NCBI GenBank assembly: GCA_026120185.1 | Contig: JANUWF010001188.1 | Location: 2,604,001 to 2,668,000 of the forward strand | From: Voacanga thouarsii | Lineage: Eukaryota > Streptophyta > Magnoliopsida > Gentianales > Apocynaceae | Reading direction: 5' to 3' | DNA length: 64,000 bases | Shown: one piece after another, positions 1-12,316 of the stretch | Position numbering within the stretch: the stretch's first letter is position 1 | Layout: each line of letters starts with the position of its first letter | Made by a program: the position numbers and the translations under genes | Notes under the pieces: model-generated | What the model was told of the DNA's origin: nothing | Database searches by the model: none | What the model saw: the letters and a program-made list of their open reading frames with translations, nothing else

Positions 1-670
1 CTAGCAAAATTTAAATTTATAATACAAGAGTTAGCCAATAAACTCTTCTCATATTCATCATATCCTCCATATTCAAACTAAATGAGTCAAATAATATTCA
101 AACACCAATGCATAAACAAGATTAATCAAAATTCTCAAGTCTTACAACATATCATATATAACAACACCAATTTCATAAAAATCCACCTAATGAATGACAA
201 AACTCATATCCAAGTAAGAAAAAGAATTACAACTTTGCTAATAAATGAAAATCACTGAAATTTTTTTAAAATTATCACAAAAATGATATGAAAAAGTACT
301 TCTTCAACCTCATTCTCCCCCCCCCCTCCCCACACACTTAAACTGGATATTGTCCTCAATAGCCAAAGATATAACAAGAAAAGTACAGACAAGAAGACCA
401 AAATTAACAAAGAAGAAGAAGAGAGTGAAAAAGATACTTCCATTATATCGTAGTGCCTCCATGTTTGAATCCACCACAAGGAAGAGTCAATATAAGAAAA
501 GTCATTTGGGTACCTAATTAAAAAGAAACAAAACAAAGAGAAACATAATTCTAGAAAAAGAAAGCAAAAATAAAATAAAAGAAAAGACACCTAAAAGCTA
601 GTAAAGGTTATTAAAATTCAAAAGAAAAGAAACAATAGAAAATAAAATAAAATACAAAAGAGCAAGTTAA
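1..670 (-). other. 3' non-coding part of element A
   Basis: AT-rich and without a credible frame. It holds a C-rich tract (317-330) next to a block whose minus strand reads AAGTGTG followed by a G run, near 320-345. The same block occurs inside element B at 41390-41415, where it also precedes a match to the tRNA-free 3' non-coding region. It looks like an internal polypurine tract conserved between the two copies. Confidence 0.55.
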
Positions 671-1875
671 GAGTCGTCCTCATCATCATCAGTGTCATCA
701 TCATCAGCTACACGACTGGAAAATGCACCAATAACTTGTTGGAACAAAGTGGCCAAATTTTGATCTTAAACATCCTAGCGGTGACAAATGTCTACGATGG
801 AATCATGAAGCTGGAGGAGGATAGTCATCTGGCTCTCCAACTGGTCTTCCACTCGTGCCTCAAAATTAGTACATGAATAAGAGCTAGTGGCATGAGGGGC
901 AGGTTTAGTAGGTGGCTCCTCTTCCTCTTCCTCATCAGGAGGAAGCTCCTCCCTTCAGAGGTACTGCACCTCATTCGGGCTCTTCCACCTCTTGGCCCTT
1001 TCATCATAGCGATACCTATACTGAACCAAAGTATGCTCCGTCACTAGGTTGCGGTCAGAAGTAGGCTCACTCAACTCTCCATCCATCCGCATTCCAAAAT
1101 CTCTCAAAATATGTATAATAACCAAAGGGAATTTTAGGGCTTTGACTACAATGTTAGAAGAAACAACCTCTCACATAGAGTGAATGATAATTGGGGCAAG
1201 GGGAATAGGTTCATTTTTCCTCATCTTATCTAAAATATAAAGATTAAGGACCCTAGACTCATTGAAGCCGCTAACCTTAGGATAAACATTTAACACAAAC
1301 ATATAGACTAAGGTACGCCAATGAGCCTCAAGGTCATTGTTTGAGTAATAACCAGTTTGACCTATTTGCTCTTTCCTCCACATACGAAAACTAGCCCTTA
1401 CAGCCTTCACATCCCATGTAAGCTTAGATATAACCATTTAGTTATTATGGTCCACAGCAATCCACTGTCCCTCGTCAAGGACTCCCAAAATTCTTATTAG
1501 TCTAGTCCTGTCAAACTCAATGGGAATCCCTTTTACCATAGTGGAGATGACTTGGAAATTATTTTTCTTTTTGTCATACATGTTGGCATAAAAGTCTCTC
1601 ACGCTCACAGGATAATAAAGACCTTCCATTCTAATAATGGGCTCCCACTCCAGGTGCCTAAACATAGTAGAAAGCTCTAAAGAATTGTCTAAAGAAAGCT
1701 TGTATTACTTTTCTACTATAATTTTATTGTGTTGGTGCTTGTTATACCAGATTTGACACATAGGATCAGAAAATTGGATAGGTTGGGTAGGTAGAGGCTC
1801 GAAAGAAGGTGTGAAGGAAGATATAGCTCAAGCGCTCTTAGCCCCCGATGCTAATACTCTAAGTCATCTAGACAT
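671..1875 (-). pseudogene. Plant-transposon-protein-like second ORF of element A, with stops
   Basis: A minus-strand frame of about 400 codons from ATG at 1875 to a stop at 671. Internal stops occur after codon 3, near 1830, 1683, 1438 and 1170, and two lie in the C-terminal third. Recognisable stretches are FRHLEWEPI, YPVSVRDFYANM, GIPIEFDRTRL, and later PIPLAPIIIHSM. These resemble the putative plant transposon protein domain found in many plant LTR elements lacking pol. The C-terminus is acidic (ADDDDTDDDEDDS). The function of this domain is unknown to me. It occupies the place where Athila elements carry pol and an env-like frame. Homology is by eye; the degree of decay suggests an old copy. 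Confidence 0.6.
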
Positions 1876-3039
1876 GATGGAAGGGTGAAAAAGAATGGTA
1901 GAATAGAAAAATATGATTCTCTCAACTCACTCTTTACAACCGATGCTCAACTCTCAACCTTCACACAATTACAACACTATTCAGCACCACCACCAACTCA
2001 ACATAAAACACCACAAGATGCACAATAAAACACCACTCAACCCTTTCCAACAAACCTGCAAGAAAGATAGCCATATGCTAATCCAAACACAATATCAGTA
2101 GGCTTGATCAAATCCACAATGTTCAATAGTGCTTAATGAATCAATATTCTGCTCAGACTCATAAGGCTCAATTAGCCATACCATTTATATCACAATATAA
2201 AGCTTATAAGCACAATGCTAAATTAAACATGAACAAGTATACTTTATCCTAAAAAATTACTTCACAAAGAATCCATGCTCAATCACTTCTGAAAAGATGT
2301 AAAATATCAATGGCATTAATCATAAAGCAGTATCAATGATATTCTCATGCCAATGAAAGCTTAAAAAAAGTAATCTTAGCAATCAAATCCTTCACAAGAA
2401 ACTATTCAAGAATTTTCACCCAAAAATGCATAGAAAACAACCCAAAATTCATAAGAAAAAATTTAACCATAGAAAGTGTAGAGAATTCATACCACAATGA
2501 TCTCCAATGCATGGGCAATAATTCTATGCAAAAATATTTAAGAAATTATGCCCCCAATAGAAGGATTGAAAAATGGATGTTAGAGGAAAAGATTGGATTT
2601 TTCTTTATTTTGATCCAAACTTTCAAGAACAAAGTGAGGATTTTGTATTTGGAAAGTTTTTTAGAGGTTAAGAAAGTGATCCAATGGTATTTTGAAGATG
2701 AAACCGACGATGGTTGAGAGAAAATTTGAGATGGATGAGAGTGCTTTGAAAAAAATGGCAGAAGGCCGGTTTTAGTGTGGCGGTTGAACGGGCCTAGCAC
2801 CAAGCCCAAGTACTGGGCCTGGCGCTGGACCTGTTCTGTCTGCGCGTTATTGTCGAGCCATGCTGGCCCGGCACCAGGTCAGTCCTGGCCGAAAAAATAT
2901 TAATTTTTTATTTTAAAAGAATTAAAGGAAAAGAACAAAACTTATGAAAAGAACACAGTCTAACAATTAAAAAGAATAGCCAAATAAATGAAAACAAGCG
3001 AGAATTAAAAATAAGTCCAAAAACCAAATCAACTCAAAA
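1876..3039. other. Non-coding spacer of element A
   Basis: No gene seen. The GC-rich patch at 2780-2890 carries repeated CCTGGC/GCCAGG-like words (for example GGCACCAGGTC) that also occur twice in each LTR of this family, so this patch may be LTR-derived or a conserved structural signal. Confidence 0.4.
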
Positions 3040-4410
3040 TCAGTATTTCCCACGATCTTGGTCTTGTGGGTTAGTCTCCGTGTTGCCTGAAAGTGACCTC
3101 GTTTGACGATCACCAAGGAGTTTGGCGAGCTGTCCTATTTGACCTTCAAGGTTGTGTATGGACGCCTCCAAGTTACACATTCTTGCATCGACTCCTTGGA
3201 ACCGTATTTTCGTTCCACTTACCAGTTGGTTGACCAGCTCCTCCAATGATGGTTTAGCCAGTAGGGTATTCTACGGCAATGGTGGTTGAGTCCTTTGCAT
3301 CCCAAAACTCAAAGAAGCTTGCTGAGGTTGGTTTTGATTATTCCATGAAAACTTAGAATGATTCCTCCAACCTGGATTGTAAGTATTGCTATAATGATTA
3401 TTACCTTACCGACCATTACCTACAAATGCCACTTCTTCCAATGCTTCTTGCGAAGACCCCATATTTTGGCACTCATGGTTTGGATTTCTTTCCCCACAAA
3501 AATCTCAACTCATGCTCATTACCTACCCTTAGGAAGGAGGCATCACCAATTGATCCATTTTCTACATGAGTGCGTCCACCTTTGCCTCTAATGCTGCCAT
3601 TGCATCCACCTTGTGTACCCTATGTACATGAGCTCTAGATCGTGAACTACCCTAAGCATAATTATTCGTAGCCAGATTTTCAATCAAATCAAATACCTCT
3701 TTCGAGGTTTTGGAATTAATAGAGCCTCCTACAGATGCTTCAACTAATTACCTCATAACAAAGCTTAACCTGTTGTGAAAGATCTGCATTTGCATTCCCA
3801 ACTCAAATCCATGGTGAGAACATTTTCGCAGCATTTCCTTAACCCTCTCCCAACACTCAAAGGTTTTCGACCTCTAATTGTTGGAAGGCAAAGATGTCAG
3901 TCCTAAGTTTGGATGTTCCAGCTGGCGGGAAATATTTAGCCAAGATTTTATCAGCTAACACATTACAAGAAGTAATGGGTCCGGTGGGCAAAGATTTCAA
4001 CTAAGATTTTGCTCGATCTCTCAAGAAAAAGGGGAAAAGTCTTAGTTTGATGGCATCCTTAGAAACAACATTCATCTTAAATGTGTCAAAAATTTCTAGA
4101 AAGCTTGCAAGGTGGGCATTGGGATCTTTCTTAGGCAACCCATCAAATTGGACCATATTCTAGATCGCTTGGATTACGTTGGGTATTATCTTAAAATTGT
4201 TGGCCTCCATCCTAAGCCTTGTGATACTAGAGCTCGTACCTATGATTGTGGGTTTGACAAAGTCATTCATAATCTGCATGTTACCTCCACCGTTACCACC
4301 ATTGTTGGGCTAATTTACTTCCATTTCTTTCCTTACCCTTTCGCTTGTAACCTTTCGGACCCTAGTAAGAGTTCTCTTGATTTCTGGATCAAGGTTAACT
4401 ATGTCGGCTT
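3040..4410 (-). pseudogene. gag remnant of element A
   Basis: Minus-strand reading from about 4410 down to 3040 gives typical Athila/Tat gag words in order: [59 protein letters not shown], and finally a coiled-coil-like tail NLEGQIGQLAKLLGDRQ at 3040-3246. Many stops and frameshifts separate these blocks. Gag would form the capsid particle of the retrotransposon in the cytoplasm. No CCHC knuckle or protease is visible downstream. Decay is heavy, so no function is expected. Confidence 0.7.
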
Positions 4411-4671
4411 TAGATCATCGGGTCATAAACTAAGAGTAAGGTCTATATAAGATCGAAAATTATGAGATTATAGAATTTATAAATTAGACAATTTACAATT
4501 GAAATTTTAAGGAATTACAACGTATAAAGACATTACCAATACAAATATACAAGAAAACAAAAAATGGCACCTAGTCATACAAGGAACATATATACATATT
4601 CACATATTTACATATAAATATATTAACATATAAACATGGTTAAATTAACAAAATTTAATCTTTCATGATAT

Positions 4672-4698
4672 TTTTCCTCAATAACGGCACAAAAAACT
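4672..4698 (-). promoter_or_regulatory. Degenerate tRNA-Asp primer-binding site of element A
   Basis: On the minus strand TTTTTTGTGCCGTTATTGAG follows the LTR end. The intact Athila site is TGGCGCCGTTGCCGGGGA, complementary to the 3' end of plant tRNA-Asp. Element B keeps a better copy at 42977-42992. Confidence 0.6.
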
Positions 4699-4725
4699 TG
4701 ATGCGTAAATTTTAGGTGCATAAAA

Positions 4726-4820
4726 TAAAGATTTAAAGGGGAAGTAAAGCACACAGCGGAAGCAAAACTGAAGAACAAAAAAAAACGCAGGCAGCTTCAA
4801 GACTATAGTTGGCGCCGGTT
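4726..4820 (-). repeat. Residual 3' LTR fragment of Copia-1
   Basis: Matches the first 80-90 bp of the full LTR at 7740 (AGATTTAAAGGGGAAG, GCACACAGCGGAAGCAAAAC). The alignment stops near 4820, where internal sequence similar to 49611 onward takes over. Confidence 0.8.
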
Positions 4821-5980
4821 ATTTAATTAATTTCTAATAGGGTTTAAGAAGAATCAATTTCCATACATGTGCCCAGTACATAAAATTTCTCCATCTCTAC
4901 TGATAGAAATAACAGAATGGAAAGATACAGAATATCCTTGATTTATTAGTTTTGCAACTAAAATCAAATTCTGTCGAAATCCAGGTACATATAAAATATC
5001 TTTTAAAACCACTATTCTATTACAATAAAAAATAAGATCCAGCTCTCCTACTACAAGGGCCCAAACTTGTGCTCCATTTCCGACGCGTAGCCCAGGTTCA
5101 CCCTTCTTGAGTCTTCTAATATTTCTAAACCCCTACAAGGAGTTACAGATGTGATCAGTGGCCCCTGAATCAATAATCCAAGTGGAAGTTGATCCAACCA
5201 TTGATATAGACTCTAGATAGAAAACATTACCTGTGGAGTTTTTCTTGGCTTGAAGATCTGAACACTCATTTTTCCAGTGTCCCTTCATTCCACATTTGAA
5301 GCACTTGCCCTTTGGTTTGTCTTTGGGTTGGGCCGCTACGTTTCCCTTCTTCCTTTTGAACTTTCTGGGCTTGGGCCCAATTCTAGAGGAAGAAGTCTTA
5401 GCAATCATAGCCTTTGACTGAGGCTTCATGACCTTCTCCGCCATTTAGAGCTCCTTCATCAACTCAGTTAAACTCATGTTTAACTTATTCATGTTGTAAT
5501 TCAACTTAAACTGAGTAAAGGAACCCGGTAGAGATTCGATCACCATGTCCACTTGGCTCTCGAGGTCAATGACGGCCCCTAAGATTTTTGCTTCTTCGAA
5601 AGCAGCAATCATCTTGAGCATGTGCTCTCTGACTAATGCTCTATCAGCCATCTTAGTGTTAATTATTGTTTGAAGAGCCTCCGGCCTTGCGGGCTAGCTC
5701 GTGTCCGCGAACATAGTGGCTAGTGACTAGCAAATATCATATGCAGAAGCCATGTGCTCATGTTTTGACTGGAGCACATTAGACATGGAGGCTAACATAT
5801 AACAGCGTGCCATTTCATCAGCCTTCTTCCACGCCTTCTCAACCTCTCGCTCTTCGGCAGTGAAACCTTCCCCGATAACAGGGCAAGTCTCGTAAAGGAC
5901 ATACTTATACTCTTCTACTGTTGTATTATGTCCAGGTTCCTTTTTCAGTCCACATAATTTGGAGCCGTTAGCTTATTCTC
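4821..5980 (-). pseudogene. gag-protease remnant of Copia-1
   Basis: Read from 5980 down, the frame gives gag words EEYKYVLYETCPVIGEG, EREVEKAWKKADEMARC, LVREHMLKMIAAFEEAK and LNMSLTELMKEL. Then follow a CCHC zinc knuckle (CFKCGMKGHWKNEC, about 5270-5310) and the start of an aspartic protease with the catalytic motif WIIDSGATDHI (about 5140-5180). Stops interrupt the frame before 5651, at 5445 and at 5133. Gag would bind the RNA and build the particle; the protease would process the polyprotein. The part beyond protease (5050-4821) matches the pre-integrase region of Copia-2. Non-functional. Confidence 0.8.
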
Positions 5981-5984
5981 TCAG

Positions 5985-7722
5985 AGAATAACAACCAAAA
6001 GACTAAAAGAACCTCCCACCATTTCTGAAAAATCGAAAATAAAAGAAAGAATTTAATTTGTGAAAACAAAATAAATTTATGCACTTTATCCTTATATCAA
6101 AACTGATAATAATCAATTTGGCTCTTAGGAAAACTGACATAGCTTCTTAGAAAGATTAACAGTTCCTTAAGCTAAGTGTGTTAACCACCACAAATTAATT
6201 TTCCTTCTAGGTAATGATCCAGAGGATAACTCCTTCGAGGAGATGGCCATTTCCTCTCATTTTCAATGGGCATACCTCGCACTATAACTTCCAATGAGGG
6301 GCTGGCTGATTATAGTATGTGTCCTGGGTTATTAATTACATCCCTCCATTAGATCTAGATCCGTGTGGTATCACCATCCTATTCGGGTTCACTCCCAGGG
6401 TGACACAAGAGGACCCACAATCTCTAATGAGGATCTTGATGGAAGCTGTGGGGTCGTTAGAACCCCTCTCCCACTTAGTTTTTTAAAACAAGGGTTTTTC
6501 TGAAAAAAAATCCTTTTGAAAATTCCCATTAAGTTTTCCCTTAACTCAAAAATAAAATATCTAAATCCATTAAAATCACTATGTCAAGGTTTATATCATT
6601 TGAGAGACTTTTCCATGGACAAATTTTATTTAAGTTAAAAACTTAATGATTTCAAAAAATTTTCAATTAAAACTTTCTAGAGACTTTGGTCTAAAGTTTA
6701 TTTGACAAAATAATTTTTTTTCTTGTGCAAAAAATAAAACAAAATGGCTTTCTATTTTTAACTTACAAAAATATCTAAATCCAATATATTTTCTATATCA
6801 AGGATTAAATCCTTTGAAAAAATATCTAAGGATTAATTTTTGTTCAAGTTAAAATAACCATTTAATTTTTAGAAAAAATATTTTCTTGTCAAAAATATTC
6901 CCAAAGACTTTAGTCTTTGAGAAAATGCGCACATAGGTACTCAAAAATAAATAGGATGCTAGAAAATAGTAGACGTTTTCATACTTTTCTATTTTTAAAC
7001 CTAAGTGTCCAAATAATAGAAATAAACACATTAATTAATTAATTAACGGTCTTATTTAATCCTAAAATCCCTTAATAATATTTTTCATGCAAAAATATTC
7101 CACGAATATTAACTATTGCAAAAATATTAACTTCCCCTGGTATGGAACCCCAAAAAAAAAAAATTGCAAGAAAATTACAAGAAAAAATAAAAAATTTTCC
7201 TTGGTCCACTACACCCATCGCACTAGATCGAGCACCATCCTCACTGCAGTCCACAACAACCGCTGCACTGAACAAGGACCTCGTGGGCAACCCAAGATCT
7301 AGACCCGCAGCCCACATGCAGACCAGAGCCCAGACCTGAGCCGGCGCCAGTTCCAATGGCCCCAGCCGGTGCCAGTCCCGGTCTGACCGGGCTTCTTCTT
7401 TGATTTTTCTGCCGCGATTTTCTATGATGCATTCTCTGGTTTTTTTTTTTTTTCCCTACAACTTTCGTCCAGTTCTTGGCTCTCCAATTTCAACCTAAAA
7501 TCAACAACACCAAAAACTAAAAATTGCCTATACCCATTAAGATTGGGTTTACACGATTTGCTAAGGAAAAAACCAGATTACATATGCACCTATACCTCTA
7601 TCAAAGAGGTTTAACAATCAATCCATCCATACCAAAATAGTGAAGGATCACATGTTATTCACACATATGTGTCTAGTTTTATTTCACTAGCATGCATACT
7701 TCCTATATTTGCACAAAATCTT
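5985..7722. other. 5' leader of Copia-1
   Basis: About 1.7 kb between gag and the primer-binding site without a credible frame. It aligns with 50780-52700 of Copia-2 (for example the runs near 6849-7030 and 51596-51796), so a long untranslated leader is a feature of this Copia family. Confidence 0.6.
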
Positions 7723-7739
7723 CATGCTCTAATACCAAT
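7723..7739 (-). promoter_or_regulatory. Primer-binding site of Copia-1
   Basis: Minus strand TTGGTATTAGAGCAT directly abuts the LTR. This is the usual initiator-Met tRNA site TGGTATCAGAGC with one change. Confidence 0.75.
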
Positions 7740-9541
7740 TGAAGATTTAAAGGGGAAGCAAAGCACACAGCGGAAGCAAAACTGGAGAACAAAAAAACGT
7801 AGGCGGCTTCCAGACCATAGTCGGGGCTGGTTCCGGCGGCCACAATCGGCGCCTGTCTCGGTCTGGAAAAGCTTCGAGAGGAAAAAAAATTTACCTCTTC
7901 TTCTTGTTCTTAAAGTTGGCTGGACCGGAATGTGTGAAACTGGGGTAGGTGCGTAGGTGGAAACCTCTTGTGCAATTCCTGCAAGCCTCCTACTCCATCT
8001 GTGCATGTATATGAATGCCAACCTCTCGATATTCTAGTATATGGCCTAACTAATCCACGTTTGGTGAACAACTCACAGGGCTAAGGAATTTTTTAGAGAG
8101 AAAAAAACTGTCACGTTTTTCTTTTTCTCAGGGAAGAAGCAGAAGGAACAACGTTGAAAAACAACATTCATCTTTGTTCTCTTGTTTAACCTAAATAAAA
8201 CTCTAGGTTAAACTGGATTGGCCCATTGGACTCTTAGTTTAGCCTTTTGGACTAAATTGATTATTCTAATTAGAACCAAATAAATGGCCCAATAAATAAT
8301 TAATTTTTTCAGCCCAAATAAACTATTCCAATTAACAAGCCTATATTAGTTTGGTCCCATATCAATCTTTAATTATTCAAACTGAGCAAAAGCCCTGAAT
8401 AATTAACTAACCCAACAAACTAATTTAATTAATTCTCTCTCTCTCTATGGACCTTTATTTTATTCTAGCCCAATAATTAAATCAAGCTACTTAAAAAAAA
8501 TAAATTCCATTTAATTTAAGACCAATTCCTTAGCTTGTATATAATTAGGACTTACGGTCTATACTGGGGACCAAGAGACACACCGCCTTGGCTACTAAAA
8601 TGACCAAAATACCTTTTTTATATAAATAGCTATATTTTACATTTTAAATATTTTCAAATATTACAATAAAGAAATATTGACCCCAGGGACAATATTGCGT
8701 TAGCGAAGTCTCCGACCTACAGGTGAAATGACTAAAATATCTCTCTATACAACACCGTGCATTAGAGAGGAAGAAATGTACTAACACCTCTCTAAATGAC
8801 ATCTACCATCCTTAGGCTTCTAGTCCAATGATCCACGACTTCCTGGATTGTTTTCGCTTTCCAAGGGAGCTACCATAAAGCAAACATCCAAGTCATGTAT
8901 CCTAGGGCCTTGGATATTTAGATCATTCAGACAACTACAAGGGGTGATATAGTATAAAAACTATCTTGTACAAGTCTATCTTAACTAACTAGTCACACAT
9001 ACCTAACATGCAAATATATTGGTCCTACGATAGAACTTCAACTAAAAGCAAATCAAAGTACATACTTCCAGCTTCATCAGACCACCAACTCATACTCAAG
9101 TCGTAGAGTACTAGTCCACGCTGTAGCAGTAGTAGTCTAGGTTTCTACCATATGGTACTTTAAGAAACCACTACTACAGGTCATGTTCTACGTATTCGAA
9201 ATACGCTTATGTCATGAAGTAAGTGGACTACTCACTGACTAAAGGTAAGTCATTCCCCATTTGGAATTCATAACATAATAACCTAAACATGATAAGATTC
9301 TCATTCTCATCAATCGATTAAGAACAAACGGTTATGTGTTAAGTAACCCATGATCCATACCTTACTGTGAAAGACCACCGTTCACATAGACCACTTACTT
9401 AAACACAATGGGTCTTTTCCAAACGTAATTGTGCACAAATAAAAATGTAAATACATAAACAATTTCTGAGAATAAATTCTTTTATTAAAACATTCGATGT
9501 TTACATCAGAAACCTAGTCTAAGAGGGCATATTTCCCAACA
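7740..9541 (-). repeat. 5' LTR of Copia-1 (1.8 kb)
   Basis: Plus strand starts TGAAGATTTAAAGG and ends TTTCCCAACA, so the element reads TGTTGGG...TCA. The U3 half (8500-9541) is similar to the LTRs of Copia-2 (46200-47249) and, more distantly, Copia-3 (35900-36734), including shared blocks such as CATACCTAACATGCAA. Confidence 0.85.
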
Positions 9542-10372
9542 TAAAAATCATCAAATTTTAAATCCATCATTTAGTCAAGTTTTAATTGAAACATTAATTC
9601 CAAAATACACATACGAGCAAGTATACTCATCGCAAGCATAGCATAGGGAACGAAAAAGTATTGATCCTCAAAGGAACAAGTACACACCAATCACTTTTCA
9701 TTCATTGTTTAACCGACCTAATAAAGTCAGAAAATAATAAAAATAAAAATATATATATATACAACTCAAGGATGTAGGTTTATGCAATTTAGACAATGAT
9801 CCTAGAAAATATGATAATAAACCAACTAGCAATTCTCTCAACTAATTATTATCTTACAATCATAAAGGAATATAAAGTAAAATTCAACCGTTGCACAAGT
9901 CATGAATCTGCTTAAATAAATCTCACTTCATTTCCCAATCCATGGAATCCTATATTTTGATTAAATTAACAGATTTTCTAATCAAGCTAATATAACCAAA
10001 ACATGCATTAAGTCTGATTCCTTATAAGTATGAAATTAGCTAATAACCCTTTGCTCGAGGTGAAATCAACTAATATTTGATTACTTAGTCCTATAATCTT
10101 AATTTTGTCATTCAAGTCCATCAAGATTAGACAAATACAAAATCAATGCAATGAAACGCCTAACATCGTCATCTTAAGTCAATTAGAAGAACTTACATCA
10201 ATAACCAATGATATCAAGTGCTCAAATACCAAAGATGATAAAAAAATTGATCAAATAACTAAATTAGCACAAAATCATGAAACTCCCTAAAATATGCCTA
10301 GTTATTACAACAAATGTATCTTTAAACAACCTAAAATAATTAAAAAAATAATGGTGATTTTAGCCCCTATGA

Positions 10373-10690
10373 AACTCCCTAATGGACTGACTGGTATTCA
10401 CAATGTGTTTCATGTTTAGCAATTTAAGAAGTATAACCCTGATTCTGATTATATGCTGAATGATGAACCACTACAGTTGCACTCGAATTTGAGTTATAAG
10501 GAGAAACATTTAAAAAATTTGAAACAAAGCATTAAAGAATTGAGTAATAAGAGGATTTCTATGGTTAAGGTATTAGACGAACATCATGGAATTCAAGATG
10601 CGACTTGGGAAACTGAGGACTAGATAAAGAAGAAGTATCTGAGTTTGATTTGAGGTATAACATTAGCAATTTGGAGGACGAAATTCTTTT
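10373..10690 (+). pseudogene. C-terminal polymerase tail of a Tekay-like Gypsy element
   Basis: Plus strand reads through PNGLTGIHNVFHV, LQLHSNLSYKE, NKRISMVKVL and DATWETED, with stops between. This is the region after integrase in chromovirus polyproteins, ending in a chromodomain-like (V)KVLW...ATWE pattern. Element A has been inserted just upstream, so the rest of pol, if present, lies beyond the left edge of the window. The frame is followed immediately by a polypurine tract and an LTR start, as expected for the 3' end of the element. Confidence 0.75.
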
Positions 10691-10703
10691 AAGTGGGAAA
10701 GGA
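10691..10703 (+). promoter_or_regulatory. Polypurine tract of the Tekay-like element
   Basis: AAGTGGGAAAGGA directly before TGTAACACC, the common LTR start of Tekay/Del elements. It would prime plus-strand DNA synthesis. Confidence 0.8.
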
Positions 10704-12316
10704 TGTAACACCTCTCATAATTGTGCGTTTACATACATATATAATGGCATTTCATGAGAATATTAATATATGATAATTTATTTGAATATATTATAAGTGA
10801 ATATTTGTATATTTTTATAGGAAATTTATTTGAATAAATTCCTTGACTATTTTTTGCATTATTTAGATTTAAGTGAAATATTTGTGTAAGAAATTCATGT
10901 ACACTTGCATAAATATATAGTGACACTTTATAATGCTTAATTTTATATCTTGGATGGGGAATTAATTATTAGAAAGTGTTTTATACATTTATTTAGTAAA
11001 AAATATTGTTTTCAAGGCAAATGTGAAAATTGCTTTTTTAAAGGGCCCAATGCTGAATTTTATTAAATAAAAGTCCTATTTCAATATTTTAACTTTAATT
11101 AGTTTTGTCTACTAATTAACCAATACTTTGAATTCTTTAAACCTCTTGACTATTGAACTTTTGTAAATAATTTTTATACAAGACTAATTTATTTTTTATT
11201 TATTTTAATTCATTAAATCCTAAAGTTCCCTAAAAGTGTAAAATTACCCTCATATCTCCCTTATGTGCTGCCACCCATCACTGAATCCTAGCCATTAAAG
11301 TGTTTTAATCACAACCCTTGATTTTTATTAAATCCTAGTCATAAAAATTACTTCAACAATAAACTATTAAATCTAAAAAATTCATTTAATATATAAAAAC
11401 TAAAAACCCTTAGACCTAGCCTCCATTGTTGCGGCAAACATAGGGAACACTTAGAAAAAAATTTCATTTCTTTCTCTTCACTCCCCTCCAACCTCCACCT
11501 CCTTCTTCTCTTTGCTTCTTTGATTGTTTTTCACTCAAGCATTGTATATTTTGCTTAATTACTGAATATTGAAATGTTTAGAAACTATATATTGAAGTGC
11601 TTTTGAGCAATCTTCAAGAAGGTAAGAGCTTTGACCTTATCTCTGTTGCAAAATTCGTGTTATACATACATACACACACCCCTCTTGTGGGACAAATTTT
11701 ATATTCTTGACAAAAAATAGTTTTTGATGATTTTGATGATGGTAATAGCTATAGATTTGATGTTAATATATTGTATCAAAGTTTTGTTGTGGATTTTGGG
11801 TGATTGGAGGTGAATTGAAGAAGATTAAGTTGTGAATTGATGCTTAGGAGTATTTTTTTCGTTAGAATAATATGGTTTGCATATTTGGTTGATTTTATAT
11901 GAATTTTTCAACTTGCTCTATACAGTGTCTACCAAAGGCTGAATTTTTTTATGTTTTTGAACCCTGATTTAACCCTTTTTACTTTGAATTTTAAACTAAA
12001 CATAACACTAAATGTTTCAGGAATAATTAGACTTTACAATTACTCGATTTGGCCAAGGAGATTGTTCTTACTAAATTTTACAAAATCGTTGCCAAAGTAG
12101 AGTTTTATAGTCAATGCAGCGTTGTTGTGACTTTGAGCATTTAATTAACATACTTAGACATCTTGGATTTTAACTAAATTTTTAGAGTAACTTCCCTACA
12201 TATTGAAGTTATATCTGAAAAATTTTCTGGTATTTTGAATTGATTTTCTTAGTGATGTAATTGTACCAAATTATGCTCTATTTTGCCCTATTTTCATTAA
12301 AACACTAATTTGATTA
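10704..12316 (+). repeat. Tekay-like 3' LTR, fragment 1
   Basis: Begins TGTAACACCTCTC. AT-rich, no frame. A pyrimidine-rich stretch at 11460-11530 followed by GAAGGTAAGAGC near 11620 could be a leader with a splice donor. The LTR is interrupted at 12316 by a solo LTR with GATTA duplications and resumes at 34047. Confidence 0.65.

Larger units (their letters stand above)
4726..9541 (-). mobile_element. Copia-1, truncated Copia retrotransposon
   Basis: Minus-strand Copia element inserted in the LTR of element A, with TAAAA duplicated on both sides (4721-4725 and 9542-9546). It keeps one full LTR (7740-9541), a primer-binding site, a long leader, gag, a CCHC knuckle and the start of protease. 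At about 4820 the sequence jumps from the 3'-most 95 bp of the other LTR straight into the region after protease, so integrase, reverse transcriptase, RNase H and most of one LTR are missing. The internal sequence is closely similar to Copia-2. Confidence 0.85.
1..10372 (-). mobile_element. Athila-like LTR retrotransposon A (partial, 3' end outside window)
   Basis: A minus-strand Gypsy-type element. Read from high to low coordinates it has a 5' LTR (10372 to 4699, interrupted by Copia-1), a degenerate primer-binding site matching the tRNA-Asp 3' end, a broken gag (about 4410-3040), a second reading frame (1875-671), then 3' non-coding sequence running off the left edge. Positions 1-230 align with 41000-41230 of element B, so both belong to one family. 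I see no protease, reverse transcriptase, RNase H or integrase between gag and the second frame, so it is a large non-autonomous or internally deleted derivative. It sits in the polymerase tail of a plus-strand Tekay-like element. Family assignment rests on the tRNA-Asp primer site and the gag motifs. Confidence 0.75.
4699..10372 (-). repeat. 5' LTR of element A, split by Copia-1
   Basis: The LTR consists of 4699-4725 and 9542-10372. Joined across Copia-1 it follows the B and C LTRs: TGATGCGTAAATTTTAGG at the left, TAGCCCCTAT at the right end. At 853 bp it is shorter than the 1.40-1.44 kb of the other copies, so part of it is deleted. The 10372 boundary abuts polymerase-like sequence of another element. 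Confidence 0.7.

Noticed and set aside
252..590. 112-codon hydrophobic minus-strand frame (LLFYFCFLFLELCF)
   Set aside because: Produced by an A-rich plus strand in the non-coding 3' part of element A; no start context or homology.
7241..8021. Several overlapping frames of 60-99 codons in both directions
   Set aside because: They overlap the leader and LTR of Copia-1 and reflect a GC-rich patch (7200-7440) and LTR sequence, with no family match.
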